Positions 8,061 through 17,312 are shown, counted from the stretch's first letter. The stretch is 64,000 bases of DNA from UBA1724 sp963621575 (GCA_963621575.1 CAVFEH010000002.1:82127-146126), one strand, 5' to 3'. Translations and numbers: made by a program. Notes: a model not told the origin generated them from the letters alone.

Positions 8061-9437
8061 ATGCCAAAGACACTCTTCGACAAGATCTGGGACGCCCACC
8101 TGGTACAGTCCGTGCCCGATGGTCCCGACCAGCTGTACATCGACCGGCTCTACTGCCATGAGGTGACAAGCCCGCAGGCTTTCCAGGGACTGCGGCAGCG
8201 GGGGCTTCCCGTCTTCCGACCCGCCGCCGTGGTCTGCATGCCGGACCACAACATCCCCACCGAGCGCCAAGAGGAGCCCATCCGGGATCCCATTGCGCGC
8301 ACGCAGGTGGAGACCCTCACGGCCAACGTGAAGGAGTTCGGACTGAAGCACTACGGCGTAATGGACGAGCGCAGCGGGATTCTGCACGTGGTGGGCCCGG
8401 AGCGCGGCCTGACGCTTCCGGGAGCCACGGTGGTCTGCGGGGACTCCCACACCTCCACGCACGGCGCCATGGGCTGCGTGGCCTTTGGCATTGGCACCAG
8501 CGAGGTGGAGATGGTGCTGGCCAGCGGCTGCATTCTGCAGAGCCGTCCGAAGACCATGCGAATCGTGGTGGACGGCGTGCTGGGAAAAGGCGTCACGGCA
8601 AAGGATGTGGCGCTCTTCCTCATGAGCCGTCTGGGAACCGCCGGCGCCACGGGGCATTTCGTGGAATACGCGGGCTCGGCGGTGACGGGCCTGACCATGG
8701 AAGGCCGCCTGACTCTCTGCAATCTGAGCATCGAAATGGGCGCCCGTGGCGGCATGATTGCGCCGGACCAGACCACCTTCGACTACCTCGCAAAGGCCCC
8801 CGAGGCCCCGAAGGGCGCCGTCTGGGAGGCCTCCCTGGCCTTCTGGAAGACCTTGCGCACCGACGATGACGCGGTCTTTGACCGTGAGGTCCACTTTGCC
8901 GCCGGGGAAATCGCCCCTTGGATCACATACGGCACCAACCCTGGCATGGGCATGGCTGTGGATGGCGCGATTCCACCGGACGCCCCGGCCCGCCCCCTGG
9001 AATACATGGGGTTCCAAGCCGGCGAGCGTCTGCTGGGCAAGCCGGTGGACTATGTCTTCGTGGGCGCCTGCACCAACGGCAGAGTGGAGGATTTCCGGGC
9101 CTTCGCCAGCATCGTGAAGGGGCATCGGAGGGCGGAGCATGTCGTGGCGTGGCTGGTGCCGGGTTCCTGGATGGTGCTGCGGCAGCTGCAGAAGGAGGGC
9201 GTGGAGGCCGTTCTGAACGAAGCGGGCTTCCAGTTGCGCCAACCTGGCTGTTCTGCGTGTCTGGGCATGAACGAGGACCGTGTGCCTGCGGGGAAGCTGT
9301 GCGTCTCCACCAGCAACCGGAACTTCGAGGGGCGCCAGGGCCCCGGCGCCCGGACCGTCCTGGCCAGCCCCCTCACCGCGGCGGCGGCGGCAATCACCGG
9401 AAAAATCACGGATCCCCGGGAATTCCTCCCCGCATAG
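8061..9437 (+). CDS. leuC: 3-isopropylmalate dehydratase large subunit
   Basis: LeuC with LeuD isomerises 2- to 3-isopropylmalate using a [4Fe-4S] cluster. The aconitase-fold protein has the substrate signature VVCGDSHTSTHGAMG and three cluster cysteines, in VGACTNGR and in GCSACLGMN. About 458 residues is normal for LeuC. The ATG at 8061 is preferred over an in-frame TTG at 8040 because AAGGAGAAGG lies directly upstream and homology begins MPKTLFDKIWDAH. It starts 30 bp after leuA. Confidence 0.97.
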   Translation: MPKTLFDKIWDAHLVQSVPDGPDQLYIDRLYCHEVTSPQAFQGLRQRGLPVFRPAAVVCMPDHNIPTERQEEPIRDPIARTQVETLTANVKEFGLKHYGVMDERSGILHVVGPERGLTLPGATVVCGDSHTSTHGAMGCVAFGIGTSEVEMVLASGCILQSRPKTMRIVVDGVLGKGVTAKDVALFLMSRLGTAGATGHFVEYAGSAVTGLTMEGRLTLCNLSIEMGARGGMIAPDQTTFDYLAKAPEAPKGAVWEASLAFWKTLRTDDDAVFDREVHFAAGEIAPWITYGTNPGMGMAVDGAIPPDAPARPLEYMGFQAGERLLGKPVDYVFVGACTNGRVEDFRAFASIVKGHRRAEHVVAWLVPGSWMVLRQLQKEGVEAVLNEAGFQLRQPGCSACLGMNEDRVPAGKLCVSTSNRNFEGRQGPGARTVLASPLTAAAAAITGKITDPREFLPA

Positions 9438-9471
9438 AACACCCCTTCCCCATCAACACACTTTCCCTTTC

Positions 9472-10083
9472 ATGAAACAGAAATTGGAAATCCTGCGCAG
9501 CCGGTGCGTGCCGCTCCCCGTGGACAACATCGACACCGACCAGATCATCCCCGCCCGATACCTGAAGGCAACCACCCGCGAGGAGTCCTTCTTCGGCGAA
9601 CACCTTTTCCAAGACTGGCGCTACCGCGCTGACGGCACCCCCAATCCGGACTTCGTCCTGAACAATCCCCGCTACAGTGGGCAAATCCTGCTTGGCGGCC
9701 GGAACTTCGGCTCTGGCTCCAGCCGTGAGCACGCGGCCTGGGCCATTGCGGGACACGGCTTCCGGGCGGTGGTGGCAAGTTCCTTCGCCGACATCCACAA
9801 GCAGAACGAGCTGAATAACTTCGTACTTCCCGTCACGGTGGGCCAGGAGTTCCTGGATGCGCTGGTGGCCCTGGTGGAAGCCCATCCCGAGACAGAGGTG
9901 GAAATCAACCTGCCGGAGGAAACCATCTCCGTTGCGGGGCGTCCGGAAATGGTCCGGAAGTTCCCCATCAACGCATACAAGAAACACTGCTTCCTCAACG
10001 GATTGGACGACATCGACTACCTGCTCACCTGCCGTCCCCTGGTGGAGCAGTGGGAAAAAAACCGCCACGCCGCACAGGCATAA
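9472..10083 (+). CDS. leuD: 3-isopropylmalate dehydratase small subunit
   Basis: A 203-residue LeuD is the swivelling small subunit of isopropylmalate isomerase. Diagnostic motifs are DNIDTDQIIPARYL near the N-terminus and FGSGSSREHAAWA in the middle, with SSFADIHKQNELNN after it. The ATG at 9472 follows leuC by 34 bp. No Shine-Dalgarno is visible (upstream CTTTCCCTTTC). The length matches the bacterial LeuD type that works with a separate LeuC. Confidence 0.97.
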   Translation: MKQKLEILRSRCVPLPVDNIDTDQIIPARYLKATTREESFFGEHLFQDWRYRADGTPNPDFVLNNPRYSGQILLGGRNFGSGSSREHAAWAIAGHGFRAVVASSFADIHKQNELNNFVLPVTVGQEFLDALVALVEAHPETEVEINLPEETISVAGRPEMVRKFPINAYKKHCFLNGLDDIDYLLTCRPLVEQWEKNRHAAQA

Positions 10084-10123
10084 AAAGAGCCCCCTTCCCT
10101 TTCACCCAAAACATCCATCCATC

Positions 10124-11197
10124 ATGAACTTCAACATTGCGGTACTGCCAGGCGACGGCATTGGCCCGGAGATCTCCGTCTGGGGCGTCAAGGTCATGGA
10201 GACTGTCTGTCGGCGCTTCGGTCACACGGTCTCCTTCCAGGAGGCGCTCTGCGGCGCGGCCGCCATTGACAAGGTGGGCGACCCCTTCCCCCGGGAAAGC
10301 CTGAAGATCTGCCAGGAGTCCGACGCGGTGCTTTTCTCCGCCGTAGGCGATCCCCGCTACGACCAGAATCCCGATGCGAAGGTCCGCCCGGAGCAGGGGC
10401 TTCTGGCCATGCGCAAACAGTTGGGGCTCTTCGCCAATATCCGGCCCGTCCAGACCTTCCCAAGCCTCCTCCACAAGTCCCCCCTGAAGCCGGAACTGGT
10501 GGCCGGCGCTGATTTCGTCTGCATCCGCGAGCTCACGGGCGGAATGTACTTCGGCGAGAAGTACCAGGACGACGAGATGGCCTACGACACCAATCTCTAC
10601 CACCGCAACGAAATCGAGCGGATTCTGAAGGTGGCCTTCCAGAGCGCCCGACAGCGCCGGAAGCATGTCACCGTGGTGGACAAGGCGAATGTGCTGGCAT
10701 CCAGCCGCCTCTGGAGGAAAATCGCCAAGGAGATGGCGCCGCAATATCCCGACGTGGCCACCGATTTCATGTATGTGGACAACGCCGCCATGCGCATGAT
10801 CCAGGAACCCGGCTTCTTCGATGTCATGGTCACCGAAAACACCTTCGGAGACATCCTGACCGACGAGGGCTCCGTCATCAGCGGCTCCATGGGGCTTCTG
10901 CCATCCGCCTCCCTGGGCGAAGGGACTCCCGTCTTCGAGCCCATCCACGGTTCCTGGCCACAGGCCGCAGGGAAAAACCTGGCGAATCCCCTGGCGCAGA
11001 TTCTCTCGGTGGCCATGCTCCTCGAGCACTTCGACTGCAAAGAGGAGGGAAAGGCCGTCCGCGACGCCGTTAACGCATCCCTGGACGCCAATGTCCGCAC
11101 TCCCGAAATCCAGGTTGCGGGCGGAAAACACTATGGAACCAGGGAGGTTGGCGGCTGGATCGTCCAGCAGCTGGACACCCCGGCCTCCAATCCATAG
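10124..11197 (+). CDS. leuB: 3-isopropylmalate dehydrogenase
   Basis: LeuB oxidises and decarboxylates 3-isopropylmalate with NAD+ to the 2-oxoacid precursor of leucine. The 357-residue protein starts with LPGDGIGPEI, carries the substrate segment ELTGGMYFGE and the metal/NAD motifs VTENTFGDILTDEGS and FEPIHGSWP. Its ATG (10124) follows leuD by 40 bp without a recognisable Shine-Dalgarno. It ends the leucine operon and converges on miaA. A run of ten G (11217-11226) follows 20 bp after the stop; no canonical terminator is seen. Confidence 0.96.
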   Translation: MNFNIAVLPGDGIGPEISVWGVKVMETVCRRFGHTVSFQEALCGAAAIDKVGDPFPRESLKICQESDAVLFSAVGDPRYDQNPDAKVRPEQGLLAMRKQLGLFANIRPVQTFPSLLHKSPLKPELVAGADFVCIRELTGGMYFGEKYQDDEMAYDTNLYHRNEIERILKVAFQSARQRRKHVTVVDKANVLASSRLWRKIAKEMAPQYPDVATDFMYVDNAAMRMIQEPGFFDVMVTENTFGDILTDEGSVISGSMGLLPSASLGEGTPVFEPIHGSWPQAAGKNLANPLAQILSVAMLLEHFDCKEEGKAVRDAVNASLDANVRTPEIQVAGGKHYGTREVGGWIVQQLDTPASNP

Positions 11198-11296
11198 CAG
11201 GGAAGAGATGGCAGGCGGGGGGGGGGCCTGGCCGCCGCGGCGGCGGAGGGGCATCGTGCCAGGGCCACCGCGGACGGGCCGGGAACCACGACCTGC

Positions 11297-12265
11297 CTAC
11301 TTTTCTGCACCTTGCGCGGCAAGGTGCAGGAACTCGGCGACGAGGGCCGTGGCCTCTTCGATATTTCCCCGGGGGATCCAGTGGATGGGGTGGCCCTCGC
11401 GTTCCAGCTTGCGGAACCAGATATCCTGGCGTTTTGCGAAACGCCGGATTTGCGTGAGGAGCTGGTCGTGCATTTCCTGGAGGGAGAGCTGCCCTTCCAG
11501 ATAACGTCCCACGTAGCGGTATTCCAGTCCGAACCACTCCAGTTTTTCCGGAGGAAGCCCCCGTGCGCGGAGGCCTCGGACCTCCTCCACGAGCCCGGCG
11601 TCCAGTCGCGCATCCAGCCGTTGGAGGATGCGTTCCCGGACTTCCCCGCGAGAATATTTTGGGGCAAGGATGAGGGTCTTTTTCAAGGGCAGGACAGGCA
11701 CGGCGGGAGCGCCGCGGGAAATTTCCAGGGCGCGGATCACGCGTCGATCTTGAGTCTTGTCGGTGCGCGCCAGCAATTCCGGCGTGGCCTCCTTTTCCAG
11801 GAGGGCGCGGAGTTCTGCGGAGGAGAGCCCCTCCAGGGAGCGTCGAAATTCGGGATCCGGCGGGGCGGCGCCCATTTCGTATCCGTCCAGGAGTCCGGCC
11901 AGATAGAGCGGCGTTCCGCCGGAGAGCACGGGAAGATGCCCCCGTGAGCGGACATCCCCCAGGGCCCGCCGGGCATCCCGGAGATACCGGCAGAGATCGT
12001 AGGGTTCTCCGGGGTCGACCACGTCAAGGAGATGCGTGGGGACGGGAACGCCGCCCCCGTGGTATTCCTCCAAATCCTTTCCGGTGCCCAAGTCCATGCC
12101 GCGGTAGACCTGCCGGGAATCCACGCTGACAATCTCCCCCCGGAAGCGCCGGCCCAGTTCCACGGCCAAGTGTGTCTTGCCGGTGGCGGTGGGACCGGTG
12201 ACCACCAACACGGGGGCGACGGCGGCGGCCTCATAAGCAGCCTCTTCCTGAGGCGTGAGAGCCAT
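11297..12265 (-). CDS. miaA: tRNA dimethylallyltransferase
   Basis: MiaA transfers a dimethylallyl group to N6 of A37 in tRNAs that read UNN codons. The P-loop GPTATGKT lies near the N-terminus, followed by SVDSRQVYRGMDLGTGK and the central TDKTQDRRVIRALEI. I place the start at the ATG at 12265, preceded by AAGGGGGG, which gives about 322 residues, close to the family norm. In-frame ATGs at 12298 and 12337 would add an unconserved N-terminus. The last codons and stop form an 11-bp hairpin (11305-11329). It is the last gene of the folP-cdaA-cdaR-miaA strand. Confidence 0.95.
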   Translation of the reverse strand: MALTPQEEAAYEAAAVAPVLVVTGPTATGKTHLAVELGRRFRGEIVSVDSRQVYRGMDLGTGKDLEEYHGGGVPVPTHLLDVVDPGEPYDLCRYLRDARRALGDVRSRGHLPVLSGGTPLYLAGLLDGYEMGAAPPDPEFRRSLEGLSSAELRALLEKEATPELLARTDKTQDRRVIRALEISRGAPAVPVLPLKKTLILAPKYSRGEVRERILQRLDARLDAGLVEEVRGLRARGLPPEKLEWFGLEYRYVGRYLEGQLSLQEMHDQLLTQIRRFAKRQDIWFRKLEREGHPIHWIPRGNIEEATALVAEFLHLAAQGAEK

Positions 12266-12362
12266 TCCCCCCTTCCATGAAAATCCTTCCGGTTCCATAT
12301 TCCACAACAGGCGACAAGCGGGCGCGGACACACCCATCCTCCCCCCAGATGCTCCTTTTATG

Positions 12363-13463
12363 CTAGCGGGCGCCTCCCTCGCGCAGGTCCGTGAGCTCCA
12401 CTGTCAAATCGGGTTCGGGGAAGATCTCCACCACCTGGACGCCATCCGGCAGCCAGAGGGGCTGGAGGCGGACCTTGTGTCCGCCCTCCATGGTGTAGGG
12501 AGTCAGGTCACAGACCAGCCGGAGCTGTTCCGGAGTCAGGCTCTTCAGGATCTTCGAAGGTCCCTGGAGATGGATGTTCCGGCGAGGTGCGATACCATCC
12601 AAGAGCCGGGGGCGCAGAGTGGAGTCGCCGCGGGTCAGGAAGACCACCTGCACATTGTTGAAGGCGCGGGTGGCGTCCTCCATGGTTTCCTTCTCGGGGA
12701 CCACCTTGTATTCCACCTTGGAGCGGGAGAAATGGACATCCGCAAAGCCGGGGGGCACCTGCAGGGCGACCATCCCGGAATACGCCTGGACCTCCCGCAA
12801 TTCCACGGGCTCGGTGGTCACGGAGTCAATGTTCTTCACTTGGGAAAGAGGACCGTGTACCACCACGATTTCCTGGATCAGGCGGCAGTCGTAGCTCCAG
12901 CCCTCTTCCTGATGGCGGCGGTCCAGGGAGATCCGGACGGGCACCTCCCTGGTCACCATGGGCTCGTAAACCACATGGAGGTACTCGCTCTTGATCTCGC
13001 GGATCTCCACGCCATCGGGCTTCACCAGCACATCGGAGGGCTCCACACGATAGACCACCTCGCGTTCATCCTGTCCATTCTCGTCCTCGCGGGTCCGAAT
13101 CAACGCACCCAGGCGGCGGGGATCGACGGCGACCTTGAAATCACCGGCGGAGATGGGTCTCCCCAAATGGAGCAGGTCCACGGTGACCATCAAGTCGACG
13201 GTGAAGGGGCGGTCATCCAGAGACACATCCACTCCAAGACCGGAGCGGGGAAGTTCCACAGTGACATTCTGGATTTCGCGCCAGGCGGAATACCCGCTAT
13301 TGGAGAACTGCTGGCGAATCAAGAAAAGCGTCCCGCAGGCCAGCCCGAAAGCCACCATGAGGCGCCAGAAATCCAGAGCCTGCAACCAGCTCCCCAGGTT
13401 CTTCCAGTGTTTCCGGAAGGCGTTTTTTGCGGAGGCGCGCTGTTTTGTGTTCTGGGAGCTCAT
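12363..13463 (-). CDS. cdaR: YbbR-domain protein, CdaA regulator-like
   Basis: A 366-residue protein has one N-terminal membrane helix (WRLMVAFGLACGTLFLI region, about residues 25-45) followed by repeated beta-rich YbbR-like domains facing outside. In Firmicutes, CdaR with this architecture binds and modulates the membrane diadenylate cyclase CdaA. The ATG (13463) overlaps the cdaA stop by 4 bp (ATGA), so the two are translationally coupled, as in known cdaAR pairs. Assignment rests on this neighbour and the architecture more than on a sharp motif. Confidence 0.75.
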   Translation of the reverse strand: MSSQNTKQRASAKNAFRKHWKNLGSWLQALDFWRLMVAFGLACGTLFLIRQQFSNSGYSAWREIQNVTVELPRSGLGVDVSLDDRPFTVDLMVTVDLLHLGRPISAGDFKVAVDPRRLGALIRTREDENGQDEREVVYRVEPSDVLVKPDGVEIREIKSEYLHVVYEPMVTREVPVRISLDRRHQEEGWSYDCRLIQEIVVVHGPLSQVKNIDSVTTEPVELREVQAYSGMVALQVPPGFADVHFSRSKVEYKVVPEKETMEDATRAFNNVQVVFLTRGDSTLRPRLLDGIAPRRNIHLQGPSKILKSLTPEQLRLVCDLTPYTMEGGHKVRLQPLWLPDGVQVVEIFPEPDLTVELTDLREGGAR

Positions 13464-14440
13464 TGCTGGGGGAGTGCCGCCTCCGGGTCGGCTGTCTGGT
13501 CGGCGGAGGGCTCCCGCTCCGGAAGGATCCTGGCGGCGCGGTCCGTGGAGCTCTGCAACAAGAAGGCGATGAGTTCCTCGCGAAGCTCTGCGGGGGATGT
13601 CAGGCGTCGGATGCGCTGGCGGTCCTCCGCCTCGGGAATCAGCACGCTGCCAGTCTCCTCGGAGACCATGAGGACGAAGGCGTCGGTGCGCTCCGCCAGG
13701 CCGCGCACGGCGTTCTGCCGGGTATGGACGGGGCCATTTCCGGCATTCTCGTCCATGGGGAATCGGCACCCGGCGGCGGTGATGATCAGTTCGCCGCCGC
13801 GGGAGACGCGGAGGATCACGCCGCCGTCGTGGAGTGCGGTTCCGGAATAGAAGATGGTGCGGAGGAGCCGGTAGTTGAGCCGGCAGTCCAGTTGGACGCC
13901 CATTTCCTGGAAGTCGTCCAATCCTGCGACGCCCTCGATGGCGACGAGGGCACCGGTATTCTTCATGGAGAGGCGTTCCTCGTCCATGTCCAAATGGTAG
14001 TGATCCCGGAGATATCCGCGCCACTGCGGCAGGGGCGTCAGGCAGCAGACGGCCTTCACCAGCTCGTCCGCGGACTCCTCCAGGGTTCGCTTCAAACGCA
14101 GGGAAGTGCGGCGACGACGGATATTCAGGGTGTAGCGCCGGAAGTTGACAGCGGGGCTGGCCAGCAGCCGGCGGATCTCCTCGGGGAAGAGAACCAGGAC
14201 GACAAGCGGCAGGAAGCGCAGAAAGCTGTTGGCAAGGCTGGAAAGCACCGGCATGTTCAGCCAGAGATTGACAAAGCCTATGCCCATGGACACCAGGACC
14301 AGCACCGCCATGGGGAAAATGGCGCGAGTGTGCCGCAACACTCGCAGCAATAGCCAGTACAGCACGGTCAACACCAAGAGCTCGACCACGGGGATGAGCG
14401 CCTGGAGAAAGACCTGTAGGATTTCAAGGACTGCGGACAC
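13460..14440 (-). CDS. cdaA: Membrane diadenylate cyclase homologue (DisA_N domain) with altered active-site motifs
   Basis: Three membrane helices (residues about 13-88) precede a DisA_N domain, the CdaA layout. The domain carries NTGALVAIE and VSEETGSV, typical of c-di-AMP synthases. The two catalytic motifs differ from the consensus: the DGA motif reads LHDGG (D205-G207) and the RHR motif reads TRQNAVRG (R241-N243) in place of TRHRAAIG. In characterised enzymes both motifs bind ATP and are needed for activity. This protein may therefore be inactive, use different chemistry, or represent a lineage variant. It sits between folP and a coupled YbbR gene. The tail after residue 300 is Glu/Ala/Pro-rich. 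Confidence 0.85.
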   Translation of the reverse strand: MSAVLEILQVFLQALIPVVELLVLTVLYWLLLRVLRHTRAIFPMAVLVLVSMGIGFVNLWLNMPVLSSLANSFLRFLPLVVLVLFPEEIRRLLASPAVNFRRYTLNIRRRRTSLRLKRTLEESADELVKAVCCLTPLPQWRGYLRDHYHLDMDEERLSMKNTGALVAIEGVAGLDDFQEMGVQLDCRLNYRLLRTIFYSGTALHDGGVILRVSRGGELIITAAGCRFPMDENAGNGPVHTRQNAVRGLAERTDAFVLMVSEETGSVLIPEAEDRQRIRRLTSPAELREELIAFLLQSSTDRAARILPEREPSADQTADPEAALPQQ

Positions 14441-14607
14441 GGAAAATTCAGTGGCGGGTTGTCAGGGGTAAGTGGCCAGTTCCTTCGTCGCCCCGCGGCC
14501 CTTCTGAGGCGCAAGCCGCGGCACCGATGCCGTGGACGGAAAAGTCAAGCGGATGAACAGGGGTGGCGGTCTCCGTCCTTCGTGATTTTGCCGCGTCGAT
14601 TGGCGCT

Positions 14608-15444
14608 TCAGACCTGGTCGATGAAGCGGGCCAGCTGGAGTGCCTGGCGGTGTTCGGCGACATCGTGGACTCGGAGGACCTGGACATTTCTGGCGAGGAT
14701 TGCGCTGGCCAGGGTTCCCGGGAGCCGGCGTTTTGGGTCTGTCTCGCCGGTCAGCCGTCCAATGTAGGATTTCCGGGAGACTCCCAGGAGTGCGCCGCTG
14801 CCGTCCAGGGCGAAATCGGCGGCGTGCCGGATGCAGAGGAGATTCTGCCGGTCGGACTTTCCGAAGCCCACGCCGGGATCCAGCAAGAACGCCTCCTCGG
14901 GGAGCCCTGTGGCGGCCATGAGGGAATCGCGGCGGTGGCGGAGATACTCCCGGATGTCATCAGGAATGACGGCCTCGGCGGGGAGCTTCCGGTCGTCCAT
15001 GAGGACCACTCCCGGATGGAATTCCCGCAGGACCTCCGAAAAACCGGGATCCTGGCAGGCGCACACATCGTTGACGATGTCGGCACCGGCCTCCAGGGCG
15101 GCGCGGGCCACCTCGGCCTTGGAGGTGTCCACGGAAATGGGGATGTTGGAGAATTGCCGGATGCCGCTGACAACAGGGACCACGCGGGCGATCTCCTCCT
15201 GGGCGGAAACGCCATGGAAGCCGGGCCGTGTGGATTCTCCGCCCACATCCAGAATCTCCGCCCCCTGCCGGATCATCTCGCCGGCGCGTCGAAGGGCGTC
15301 CTCAAGTTTCAGGAATTCGCCGCCGTCGGAGAAGGAGTCGGGCGTGGCATTGAGGATGCCCATGACAAGGGGCATTCCCTGGTGGAAGGCGAGGCTGCCC
15401 CGTCGATGCCGGAAACCCTGCAAAACGGAAACGGAGGCAATCAT
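14608..15444 (-). CDS. folP: Dihydropteroate synthase
   Basis: FolP joins p-aminobenzoate to dihydropterin pyrophosphate in folate synthesis and is the sulfonamide target. The 278-residue TIM-barrel protein shows the pterin-site motif MGILNATPDSFSDGG, the GGESTRPG loop and, near the end, LLGVSRKSYIG with the conserved SRK. Length is normal. It lies 167 bp upstream of cdaA on the same strand, an arrangement also known from other phyla where folP and a diadenylate cyclase gene are neighbours. Confidence 0.96.
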   Translation of the reverse strand: MIASVSVLQGFRHRRGSLAFHQGMPLVMGILNATPDSFSDGGEFLKLEDALRRAGEMIRQGAEILDVGGESTRPGFHGVSAQEEIARVVPVVSGIRQFSNIPISVDTSKAEVARAALEAGADIVNDVCACQDPGFSEVLREFHPGVVLMDDRKLPAEAVIPDDIREYLRHRRDSLMAATGLPEEAFLLDPGVGFGKSDRQNLLCIRHAADFALDGSGALLGVSRKSYIGRLTGETDPKRRLPGTLASAILARNVQVLRVHDVAEHRQALQLARFIDQV

Positions 15445-15520
15445 GGGACAGGAGAAAAAACAAAGCAGGCGAAAGAGAGCGTAGCACTCCTCCGCCTGGA
15501 AATGGGAGACTGCTGGGAGG

Positions 15521-15958
15521 CTACCACGCGCCGAAGTCCTTCAGCTTGTAGTTGCCCCTCTTGTCCTTCATGAGGTAGAAGGCGTAGTTTTTTCCATTGT
15601 ACTGGAAGAGGCAGCTCTGCATGCCGGATTCGCTGTCGCGGCTGACTTCTCCTTTCAGGACGATCTGGGCGTCCTCCAGCTTGTCGCCGAAGACTCCCGT
15701 CAGGCGCTTCTTCATAACGGTATTCAGGGAATTCGGCGCCCAGTATTTGCCGGTGGCGTTCCAGCCGGACTTGACGGCCAGCTCCATGGCGGGGGTCAGG
15801 GTCTCCAGTGCAGCCGACGACTCCGCATTCGCCTGTTTCACAGCGTCCGGATTGACGGTGCCTGTCTTCTTGCCGCCAGAGACCTGCCAGAGAATCAGGA
15901 GCACTGCAAGAATGATGACGACGACGGCACCAATGGCCTTTCCCAGGTTGTTTCCCAT
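15521..15958 (-). CDS. Small membrane-anchored hypothetical protein
   Basis: A 145-residue protein has one N-terminal membrane helix (about residues 8-26, IGAVVVIILAVLLILWQV) followed by a small soluble domain ending KGNYKLKDFGAW-like. The sequence after the helix (repeated Ala/Glu, then QYNGKNYAFYLMKDKRG) resembles small extracytoplasmic beta-sandwich proteins, but I do not recognise a family. The ATG at 15958 is the natural start because the longer open frame upstream has no conserved look and the helix begins at once. A TATATT -10 candidate on the same strand lies at 16071-16076. Confidence 0.65.
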   Translation of the reverse strand: MGNNLGKAIGAVVVIILAVLLILWQVSGGKKTGTVNPDAVKQANAESSAALETLTPAMELAVKSGWNATGKYWAPNSLNTVMKKRLTGVFGDKLEDAQIVLKGEVSRDSESGMQSCLFQYNGKNYAFYLMKDKRGNYKLKDFGAW

Positions 15959-16100
15959 GTTGTTCTTGTGTTGAATGGTATGGATTGCGTCAAAGAATGA
16001 CGATGAATGATGCGTCTGCAGAGAAAGACTGCCGGAAGACGGAACGGGTTTCCTCTGCGGAAAGCTTTTTAATATACAGGCAACCGAACCGAATTCTCCC

Positions 16101-17312
16101 CTACTGGTTGCCAGCGGAGCCGTTTTCCGGGTCCTGCTCCGTCTGCTCTTCACGGAGCCGCCGGATTTCCTCGGCGGCTTCGAGGACGCTGGAGGGGGAG
16201 CGCCGTCCGGGGATTCCCCAGAGACGCCGTCGGGCCTCCTCCAGGGATTTCTGGGAGTCCTGGAGATTCTTTTCGGCCTTCTCAAAGGAGTCCTGGAACT
16301 TCTCCAGCGACTGGACGAGCCGGGACGCGGCCTTCTGGATGGCGCGGAGATTCCGGCCGCAGCGGACATTCCCCCAGGCCAAGGAAACCACCTTCAGAAA
16401 CATCATGAAATTCATGGGTCCTACCAGCAGGACGTGTTTTCCCGCCGCATACTCCAGCAGATCGGGGCAGGCTTCCAATGTGGACTGCAGGACCGCCTCG
16501 GAGGGCACGAACATCACCACGTCCTCCACAACAGGGGCGCCCCGATCCTCCCGGAGGAGCGCGGCGTATTCCTTTCGCGCCAGTTCATCCACATGCTGCC
16601 GCATGGCCTGGAGATGCGCCTTCCAGGCCTGGGCGCGCTCCGCGTCATCCTGTGCGTCGTGCCAGCGCTGATAGGCCGTGAAATTGCACTTGCTGTCCAC
16701 GACGAGTCGAGTGCCGTTTTCCGGGAGGAGCACCACGCAGTCGGGGATGCGCCGGGAGCCGTTTTCAGGAGCGGTGGCGAGGCCCCCGCGGGCATCGCGG
16801 ATGGCCTGCTGGAGAAAGAACTGCGTGTTTTCCTGGAGTTCGGAGTTCCGGAGGAGATTCGCCAGGAGCTGCTCGCCGAAGAGCCCCTGCGACTTGGAGC
16901 CTGCGCAGAGGGTGCTGGCGAGCTTTTGTGCGCTGTCGCCGATCTTCTGGGCGCCACGCATGAGCTCCGTCAGCCTTCCCTGGAGCCGTGCGCGTTCCGC
17001 GGCGTCATTGGCATGGCTCTGCCGCAATTCACGGGTCAGGGCGTCCAGTGCGCCGCGATAGGGCGCCAGGAGCGCATTGAGCCCCTGTTCCTGGCGGCTG
17101 CGCAATTCCTCGCCCTGCCGGCGGAGTTCTTCACCGGCCAGGGCGGCGAAGGTATCGCGGATTTGCCGCTCTTCCTGTTCGCGTCGCTGGAGCTCCCCCT
17201 GCATCTCCTCGTAGGCTCGCCTGCGTGAGACATATCCCAGACGTCCCAGGAGAAAGCCCACGGCCAATCCAAACATAATTCCCAGAACGAGCATGACCCA
17301 GGGTTCGTTCAC
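16101..17312 (-). CDS. rmuC: DNA recombination protein RmuC family
   Basis: The 403-residue protein has an N-terminal membrane helix (MLVLGIMFGLAVGFLLGRL), a long coiled coil of Glu/Arg/Gln-rich repeats to about residue 150, then the RmuC nuclease-like core. The core contains KSQGLFGEQLLANLL, DCVVLLPENGTRLVVDSKC and the segment VMFVPSEAVLQ, which matches the conserved FVP.E element. RmuC is a predicted nuclease that limits DNA inversions at short repeats. Translation probably starts at GTG 17312, whose bases overlap the stop of the upstream DedA gene (GTGA), implying coupling; ATG 17294 is the alternative. Confidence 0.9.
   Translation of the reverse strand: MNEPWVMLVLGIMFGLAVGFLLGRLGYVSRRRAYEEMQGELQRREQEERQIRDTFAALAGEELRRQGEELRSRQEQGLNALLAPYRGALDALTRELRQSHANDAAERARLQGRLTELMRGAQKIGDSAQKLASTLCAGSKSQGLFGEQLLANLLRNSELQENTQFFLQQAIRDARGGLATAPENGSRRIPDCVVLLPENGTRLVVDSKCNFTAYQRWHDAQDDAERAQAWKAHLQAMRQHVDELARKEYAALLREDRGAPVVEDVVMFVPSEAVLQSTLEACPDLLEYAAGKHVLLVGPMNFMMFLKVVSLAWGNVRCGRNLRAIQKAASRLVQSLEKFQDSFEKAEKNLQDSQKSLEEARRRLWGIPGRRSPSSVLEAAEEIRRLREEQTEQDPENGSAGNQ

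Noticed and set aside
7986..9242. A 418-codon minus-strand frame opposite leuC
   Set aside because: leuC has all its motifs on the plus strand; the antisense translation is His/Gly-rich without domains.
11305..11329. Rho-independent terminator for leuB/miaA
   Set aside because: The hairpin is strong but is not followed by a T-tract on either strand, so I list it only as a structural curiosity.
12363..14024. A 553-codon minus-strand frame starting before cdaR
   Set aside because: The part upstream of 13463 overlaps cdaA out of frame. The ATGA overlap marks the true cdaR start.
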